Made by a program: the position numbers and the translations under genes. This document shows positions 7,753 through 12,323 of a stretch of 20,624 bases of DNA, piece by piece. This DNA is from Lachnospiraceae bacterium UBA3814. Lineage in GTDB: Bacteria; Bacillota; Clostridia; Lachnospirales; Lachnospiraceae. Where the stretch lies: positions 1 through 20,624 of the forward strand of contig DFEA01000022.1 in assembly GCA_002368575.1 (NCBI GenBank). The letters run 5' to 3'. Position 1 is the stretch's first letter. Every line of letters begins with the position of its first letter. The notes below the pieces were generated by a model that searched no databases, was not told where the DNA came from, and worked only from the letters and a program-made list of their open reading frames with translations.

Positions 7753-8544
7753 ATGAAGGCAGAATATAAAAACTGGATTCCCAAAAGAGTTGTTCTTGGT
7801 TATGTGTCAGGTGCCGCGGCCTTTGCCGCTGCGGGTATAGCCTCGTTTGTCTGCGGGGAGAGGCTTCCGGGGACGGTTAAAAAAATAATAAGGATCGTTT
7901 CGGGAGTGGGCTTTGCGGGCTTTGGCCTTGTCTCTGCGTGGTCTGTGGCCGCACGCAGGCAGTTTTCCTACAAAGGGGAACGAAAGCTCATGAAGAGCAT
8001 AGTTGAGGGCACCGCGGAATATGTTAACCTTCCCGAAGGCGGAACCGGACTTGACGTAGGCTGCGGAAGCGGGGCTCTTACCATAGCCTGCGCCAAACGT
8101 AATCCGAAGGCAAGGTTTTTAGGCATTGACAGCTGGGAGGGTGCATACAGGACCTATGGAAAGGCCTTATGCGAGAAAAACGCCCTTGCAGAGGGCGTGC
8201 ATAATGCAAGCTTCCAGAAGGGGGACGCCTTAAACCTGGGCTTTCCGGGTGAGACCTTTGATGCCGTTACCAGCAATTACGTTTATCATAATATTACGGG
8301 TGTGGACAGGCAGAAGCTTATAAAGGAGACTCTCAGGGTCCTTAAAAAGGGCGGGACCTTTGCGATACATGATATAATGACCCGTGCAAGATACGGGGAT
8401 ATGAGAAGGCTTGTAAAGGAGCTCAGGGAAGAGGGCTTTGAGGAGGTAAGGATCATCCCGACGGACAGCGGCGAATTCATGACAAAAAAGGAGGCAGTGT
8501 GGCTGACATTGTCAGGCTCATGCCTCCTTACAGGGAAAAAATAG
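7753..8544 (+). CDS. Membrane-anchored class I SAM-dependent methyltransferase
   Basis: A 263-residue protein. Two hydrophobic helices (about residues 12-35 and 45-67) precede a Rossmann methyltransferase domain. Motif I is DVGCGSG (101-107), the acidic end of strand two is GIDSW, and motif IV-like NYVYHNI and post-I segment LRVLKKGGTFAIHD follow. The catalytic domain should face the cytoplasm, with SAM as donor; the acceptor is unknown. AAGGAGTG lies about five bases before the ATG. It is the last gene of the plus-strand operon. Its last 60 bases hold a hairpin that appears to terminate the opposing minus-strand operon, so its 3' end is constrained on both strands. Confidence 0.85.
   Translation: MKAEYKNWIPKRVVLGYVSGAAAFAAAGIASFVCGERLPGTVKKIIRIVSGVGFAGFGLVSAWSVAARRQFSYKGERKLMKSIVEGTAEYVNLPEGGTGLDVGCGSGALTIACAKRNPKARFLGIDSWEGAYRTYGKALCEKNALAEGVHNASFQKGDALNLGFPGETFDAVTSNYVYHNITGVDRQKLIKETLRVLKKGGTFAIHDIMTRARYGDMRRLVKELREEGFEEVRIIPTDSGEFMTKKEAVWLTLSGSCLLTGKK
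8484..8528 (-). terminator. Intrinsic terminator of the minus-strand leader-protein operon
   Basis: AGGAGGCA (8489-8496) pairs with TGCCTCCT (8521-8528). Inside, CTGACA (8503-8508) pairs with TGTCAG (8510-8515). On the minus strand the stem is followed by six U residues (AAAAAA at 8484-8489). It lies beyond the stop of the gene at 8562-8869 and inside the 3' coding end of the convergent methyltransferase gene. The fold is bipartite, hence moderate confidence. Confidence 0.5.
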
Positions 8545-8561
8545 ATTAAAACGGTGCGGTA

Positions 8562-8869
8562 TCAGTCGGCTACGAAGGGCAGCATGTTATTTGCCGCATC
8601 ATAGTAGTATCCGTAGGCATCCACCCAGAAGCTGGTTCCGCAGTTTTCGCAGGTGTAGCCGTTCTGCTTGAAGGAGGTCTCCTCCCACCATGCGAAATTG
8701 GATTCTGCCGCGTTGTGGCATACGGGACACATTATCTCGTGTGCCTTCGCGTAGCCAAGGGTCTCGACAAAGCCGCCGGATACCTTTTCAAGGGCTGAAT
8801 CATCAAGCTTTTTGCTGTCTGATACCGCTTTCTTCAGATCATTGCCATCGAGCTTCTTTTTTCTGACAT
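8562..8869 (-). pseudogene. Frameshifted double-glycine-leader protein with zinc-ribbon cargo
   Basis: The ATG at 8867-8869, with GGAAGG seven bases upstream, begins M-S-E-K then leaves frame at a run of six A (plus-strand T at 8857-8862) and stops after eleven codons. One extra A gives a continuous 102-residue protein ending at TGA 8562-8564: a charged leader ending DDSALEKVSGG (GG at 32-33), then a cargo with CPVC and CENC pairs typical of a zinc ribbon and an aromatic C-terminus (YGYYYDAA). The coding pattern after the shift is intact, which argues for a recent lesion, a -1 recoding event or a one-base sequencing error. The gene follows 8900-9142 with a 30-base gap and no promoter of its own, so they form an operon. 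Function unknown; export by a C39-peptidase ABC transporter is inferred. Confidence 0.65.
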
Positions 8870-8899
8870 TTTATAACCTTCCTTTCCTGTGAAAATCCC

Positions 8900-9142
8900 C
8901 TATATATTCCTTTCCTCGGAATCATTCGGGAGACTGCCGGGCATGCCGCTCTGAAGCCAGCCTCGGAAGGCATCGAGCAATTCGGCCCGGGAGTTCATGC
9001 CGGAATTTGAGCTTCCGCGCTCATTATCCCATATTGAGGTGAACTTCTTAAAAAGAGGATCGTTCTCGATACCGTAACGCATCTCGCTGCCGCCGACCAC
9101 TTCTCCAAACATTTCATCATTAAGCATATTGTCTCTCTTCAT
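8900..9142 (-). CDS. Small secreted-type protein with double-glycine leader
   Basis: An 80-residue protein. The N-terminus MLNDEMFGEVVGG (GG at residues 17-18) matches the leader of the gene at 1092-1373 (L-N-D-E...V-x-G-G) and is of the double-glycine type. The cargo is about 62 residues, Cys-free, with a central WDNERGSSNSG segment and an amphipathic helix around AELLDAFRGWLQSGM; it does not resemble the cargo of the other two leader proteins. AGGGGGAG sits about six bases before the ATG. A dedicated promoter lies at 9182-9210. It is first of a two-gene minus-strand operon with 8562-8869. No modifying enzyme, immunity protein or exporter is adjacent, so a classical bacteriocin cluster is not supported. 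Confidence 0.7.
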   Translation of the reverse strand: MKRDNMLNDEMFGEVVGGSEMRYGIENDPLFKKFTSIWDNERGSSNSGMNSRAELLDAFRGWLQSGMPGSLPNDSEERNI

Positions 9143-9181
9143 TTGTACTCCCCCTTAATGCCTTTATCATTGTCTCTTATC

Positions 9182-9210
9182 TTTATACGCCATCGGAGAG
9201 AATATGGCAA
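9182..9210 (-). promoter_or_regulatory. Promoter of the double-glycine-leader operon
   Basis: On the minus strand TTGCCA (9205-9210) and TATAAA (9182-9187) are 17 bases apart, with GCG before the -10 box and 39 bases to the ATG. Both hexamers and the spacing are identical to those at 1419-1447. Just upstream, an A/T stem GCAAAAAG...CTTTTT with a short loop and a seven-T run (plus-strand 9209-9229) overlaps the -35 edge and could end the ydcF-like transcript. Confidence 0.65.
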
Positions 9211-9284
9211 AAAAAGTTGCTTTTTGCGGACAATGTCACTGCTTTACGGAGCATCACCGCGTTAACGTACTCTGACGGCAGGGA

Positions 9285-10334
9285 TCAGGCGGTTGCGGAG
9301 ATAAAGAGGATATATATTATGGTCAGGAGCAGTAAGATAATTATTTGAGAAGTGCGTGTATCCCGTAAATAAGCCACGTATTCACGGATCATCGAGTTAA
9401 GTGAGAAATACAGCCTGGTCCTGGAGCCGTAGCCTATGCATTTAAGCTTCTGACGCCTTGCTATCATAAGCGCCCTTATTACGTGATAGGAGCTGGTAAC
9501 GACTGCAAACTCAGCCTTCCCGGAACTTTTCCCCAAAGAGGGAGCCTCCCCCTTTTCCATAAGCCTTGCGGAAAAAAGGATGTTTTCCCAGGTGTTTACC
9601 GAGGCGTCCTCACGTATTATGTCAACTTCGGGAACCCCGGCAGAGATAGCATATTCCGCCATGGCATGGCTTTCGGGCAGAAGCTCGTCCGATCCCTGTC
9701 CTCCCGAGAAGATAAGCCTTGAGCCGGGATTGTCCCGATAGACGGTGATGCCGCGGTCAATGCGCCCCTGAAGAAGAGGGGTAGGCTTCCGCCCGGACAG
9801 CCCGGCTCCAAGCACGACCACATACTTAAGTCCCATGTTTTTCCTGAAATGGATCAGATTCAGGACATTGGACAAGGAGTAGGAGATAAGCTGGATTATG
9901 AGATAGAGGGAAATAATGGTCATATACCAGTAAACCCATACGGCAGGCCCCCTCGTCGTTATATCAAAGACCAGCGGATAAATGATCTCATACAGGAGCA
10001 GCATTACGGCAAGGCCCATAGAAAGGGCATTCCTTAAGCGGATGCCTTCCTTTTTCATAATGATCAACCCGCCTGCGAGAAAGAGCGGTATCATGACCGC
10101 CGGATATATGAAAAGCAGCAGGGCCAGAAAGAGAAGCTCCAGATCAAGCAGGATATGAAGAATGATATGCTCCGAAAACCATTCCGGCCTGAAACGGGCC
10201 TCGGATATCAAGAAGCAGCCCAGGAGAAAGGCTGAAAGCAGCAGAAGAAAGCCGCTGAAGATGGTCCTTTTTTCTGTGAGCATCACGATGATGAACGCCG
10301 TGATCGATATGATAAACATAAAGAACAAAAGCAT
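9285..10334 (-). CDS. DUF218 / YdcF-SanA-ElyC family membrane protein
   Basis: A 349-residue protein with about five hydrophobic helices in the N-terminal 170 residues, a cytosolic or extracytosolic DUF218 domain (about 173-325) and a C-terminal hydrophobic helix. Family motifs are clear: VVVLGAGLSG, LLQGRIDRGI, LIFSGGQGSDE followed by SHAMAEYA, REDASVNTWENI and VVTSSYHVIRA. E. coli relatives (SanA, ElyC) affect envelope integrity; the reaction is not established. AAGGT lies ahead of the ATG and a strong promoter sits at 10406-10434. It is separate from the downstream leader-protein operon, which has its own promoter. Confidence 0.8.
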   Translation of the reverse strand: MLLFFMFIISITAFIIVMLTEKRTIFSGFLLLLSAFLLGCFLISEARFRPEWFSEHIILHILLDLELLFLALLLFIYPAVMIPLFLAGGLIIMKKEGIRLRNALSMGLAVMLLLYEIIYPLVFDITTRGPAVWVYWYMTIISLYLIIQLISYSLSNVLNLIHFRKNMGLKYVVVLGAGLSGRKPTPLLQGRIDRGITVYRDNPGSRLIFSGGQGSDELLPESHAMAEYAISAGVPEVDIIREDASVNTWENILFSARLMEKGEAPSLGKSSGKAEFAVVTSSYHVIRALMIARRQKLKCIGYGSRTRLYFSLNSMIREYVAYLRDTRTSQIIILLLLTIIYILFISATA

Positions 10335-10405
10335 TGGGATACCTTCTTATTTTTATTCGGGAGGGTCAGGGTTACCCGTGAATGCTGACCTTCCATACCT
10401 TATAC

Positions 10406-10434
10406 ATTATAGATAAGCCGCGGGCTTAAGGCAA
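10406..10434 (-). promoter_or_regulatory. Promoter of the DUF218 gene
   Basis: On the minus strand TTGCCT (10429-10434) and a perfect TATAAT (10406-10411) are 17 bases apart. The leader of about 65 nt contains a GGTCAG...CTGACC inverted pair (near 10367-10393) of unknown role. Confidence 0.65.
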
Positions 10435-10466
10435 GAACTTGATACGTGTTTACCGATGTAGTAAAA

Positions 10467-10508
10467 TATCTTATGAGCACCGGTATTCCACGGTGCCATA
10501 AGATAACG
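10467..10508 (+). repeat. 42-nt palindromic repeat, copy 1
   Basis: The unit begins TATCTTATGAGCACCG and folds on itself: ATCTTATG-a-GCACCG on the left pairs with CGGTGC-c-ATAAGAT on the right around a short GTATTCCA-region loop. It is identical over all 42 bases to copy 2, with the next base differing and GCAAA shared after it. There is no T tract, so it is not a classical terminator. Its position between a minus-strand gene start and a broken plus-strand gene fits a REP-like dispersed element, but copies elsewhere cannot be checked here. Confidence 0.85.
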
Positions 10509-10509
10509 A

Positions 10510-10536
10510 GCAAATCGCGGCTTTTCAGCGATTTGC
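10510..10536. repeat. Nine-bp perfect hairpin between the two palindromic repeats
   Basis: GCAAATCGC (10510-10518) pairs perfectly with GCGATTTGC (10528-10536) around a nine-base loop. The GCAAA of the left arm is also present after copy 2 of the 42-nt repeat, where the complementary arm is absent, so copy 1 carries an extra hairpin. Confidence 0.6.
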
Positions 10537-10562
10537 GAGTCTATGTAGTGGTTATCAAAATC

Positions 10563-10604
10563 TATCTTATGAGCACCGGTATTCCACGGTGCCATAAGAT
10601 AACG
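10563..10604 (+). repeat. 42-nt palindromic repeat, copy 2
   Basis: Identical to copy 1 and in the same orientation, starting 96 bases later. The whole 10335-10672 intergenic stretch otherwise holds the DUF218 promoter on the left and no recognisable gene. Short ORFs across the repeats only translate the palindrome. Confidence 0.85.
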
Positions 10605-10672
10605 GGCAAACTATGTTCCGGATCAGGCAAAGCGGCGGAGCATTAATCGTCGGCATAAACAGGAAAGCTTAT

Positions 10673-11880
10673 ATGAGTGATGCGGGTAATCTTCAGATAG
10701 GAAATATAAAAAAGAAAAATGAGGAGCTTAATAAGACCGGAGGCATTAATACCGGTGCGGCGCTGTTCCAGACAGGTGATGAGGAAAGCAGCGAAAAAAT
10801 CCCTATGCGTTTTCTCCTGCAATGCTGGCCTACCAGAGCAGGGTAAACACCATGGCAAATAAGGGGCCTCTGATGGATACAAGGATCCATACCCAGAACA
10901 GTGAGGACATTGCCCTTACATCGAAAATGAGACGGGAAGAGCAGACTGAGGATGTGAAGAATGTTCAGTCGGAGGAGGCTCATGATTTTATAAAGGCAAG
11001 ATCGGATCTTAAGGTGTTTACGGGAGATGTGGTTCAAAACGGCGATTTCACCCTTAAGGCAAAGGAGGCCGCCAGACACTTTTTCATGCAGCTGAGCACC
11101 TGGGCTGGGAGCTTTGATGACGGCGGTACGGGGTTCTACAGCAGCATGGGCATAAACAATGTGATCGACTGCCTCTATGTGGATGGAATGAGCTTAAGAA
11201 GCTATCTTAAGGAGCAGTATTATTACAAGGCTTCAGGGAATCCTGCGGAGGTGAAGTATAAGAACTTTTATGTGGACCTGAGCAATGTCGGAGCGGAGGA
11301 GGCCTCCCGCTCAAGGCAGCTGCGGGAAAGGGGCAACCAGGTAAGGAGCAGCCTGAAAAAGCGTCTTGACAGGGATATGACCGAGACCACGGGAATGGCC
11401 TACCGCAAAGCTTACGGCTGTGAGCCCGGAAGCTTTAAAAGGATAGAAAACGCAAAAAACGGACTTAAGGAAGCAGGCAGCATGGATACGGCTGAGTACA
11501 GGGAATTTGACAGGTGCTTTGAGCATTATAATACCGGTCTGCAGAAGCTTGGACTAAAGCCCGGAAGGGACGACATTAATCTTCCCGTGGCCGAGGAGCT
11601 CAGAAAAAGGTGCTCTGAGGCGCTGTAGGCAGCCGAAGCATTTCTTCGTTCGGATAATATCGACAGTAAGACAGAAAAGGCGGTGAAGGCCGCAAAGAGG
11701 GCTCTGAAAAAGGATATGGAGTGTCTTGACGAGGCCGTTATGAAAAAACTTATAGATGAAAGCAGCAGAATACGGCTGGATGAGCTCTTTGAAGAGCCTG
11801 AGGGAACGGACGGGAAAAATACCGGGAATGCCAACGAGCCCGACAATGCCGCTGACGCCGGGGAAGCGGCTCCTGTGTGA
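10673..11880 (+). pseudogene. Unrecognised gene broken by a frameshift and an in-frame amber codon
   Basis: Translation from ATG 10673 (AGGAAA upstream) leaves frame at six A (10794-10799). One extra A joins it to the long frame through NPYAFSPAMLAYQSR. That frame meets TAG at 11626-11628 (CTG TAG GCA GCC) and then continues, in frame and with coding character, to TGA 11878-11880. Repaired, it would encode about 402 residues: a hydrophilic, charged protein without signal peptide, membrane helix or domain I recognise. The middle contains FFMQLSTWAGSFDDGG and MTETTGMAYRKAYG; the C-terminus is Lys/Glu-rich and then low-complexity (Asn/Ala/Gly/Glu). Two lesions suggest a decaying gene. The 268-residue piece from 10822 could still be made. 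The foldback element begins two bases after the final stop. Confidence 0.6.
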
Positions 11881-11882
11881 CA

Positions 11883-12147
11883 GTTCACCTACAATGTCAT
11901 TAACTTAAGCTCACAGCGTAGATTACGACTCAGTGAAGGTTCCATTCTGTGTCGAGATGTTCAGACGCGTTTTGACCGTAGAAGAGATCCGTCCCGAATT
12001 TCTTAGGCGCGAAGGCTCTTCCTGAGCGTCTTAGAAATTCGTGGACGAGCTCTTCGGAGGGAAGCGTCATCTCGACACAGAATCGGAAACCTTCGCAGAG
12101 TCGTCTATAACATATGGCAGCTTAAGTTAATGACATTGCTGGTGAAC
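11883..12147. repeat. 265-nt foldback element (MITE-like or structured RNA)
   Basis: The ends are inverted repeats of 29 bases with 27 matches: 11883-11911 against 12119-12147, sharing CAATGTCATTAACTTAAGCT. Pairing continues inward: 11944-11959 with 12068-12083 (16 bp perfect, ATTCTGTGTCGAGATG), then 11996-12010 with 12026-12040 (GAATTTCTTAGGCGC, one mismatch and one G-U), ending in a GAAG/CTTC tip. Bulges lie between blocks. No transposase is encoded. It fits a non-autonomous foldback element, but G-U and bulge patterns also fit a long structured RNA. No clear target-site duplication is seen. Confidence 0.75.
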
Positions 12148-12185
12148 CGTAACTCCGGGTTCCGAAAAGATAGTGCTTTGGGTAG

Positions 12186-12214
12186 TTGACATTTGAAGGA
12201 TTCGATAGTATATT
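12186..12214 (+). promoter_or_regulatory. lon promoter
   Basis: TTGACA (12186-12191, perfect) and TATATT (12209-12214) are 17 bases apart. The predicted start point falls inside the CIRCE operator that begins five bases after the -10 box, and the leader to the lon ATG is about 100 nt. Confidence 0.8.
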
Positions 12215-12218
12215 ATTA

Positions 12219-12245
12219 TCAGCACTCGACACTATAGAGTGCTAA
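12219..12245 (+). promoter_or_regulatory. CIRCE operator (HrcA site)
   Basis: Left half TCAGCACTC (12219-12227), nine-base spacer, right half GAGTGCTAA (12237-12245). This matches the CIRCE consensus TTAGCACTC-N9-GAGTGCTAA at 17 of 18 defined positions, with the exact spacer. Overlapping the transcription start, it should let HrcA repress the promoter until heat or protein-folding stress inactivates HrcA. Confidence 0.9.
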
Positions 12246-12323
12246 TAACGAACTGGATACGAGTCATTTATTCATTTGTCAGTATCTGAAACAGATCTCA
12301 GAATGCGGAAGGAGGGTTAGAAG

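Noticed and set aside
10467..10604. Possible two-repeat CRISPR
   Set aside because: Only two copies, each strongly palindromic along its full length, with a hairpin in the 54-base gap and no cas gene. A REP-like repeat fits better.
10407..10646. Short ORFs across the palindromic repeats on both strands
   Set aside because: They repeat the same APWNTGAHKI-type segment because the DNA repeats, and none has a ribosome site.
11629..11880. Independent downstream gene after the amber codon
   Set aside because: The only ATG (11683 frame, then 11737) lacks a ribosome site, and the frame is continuous with the upstream piece.
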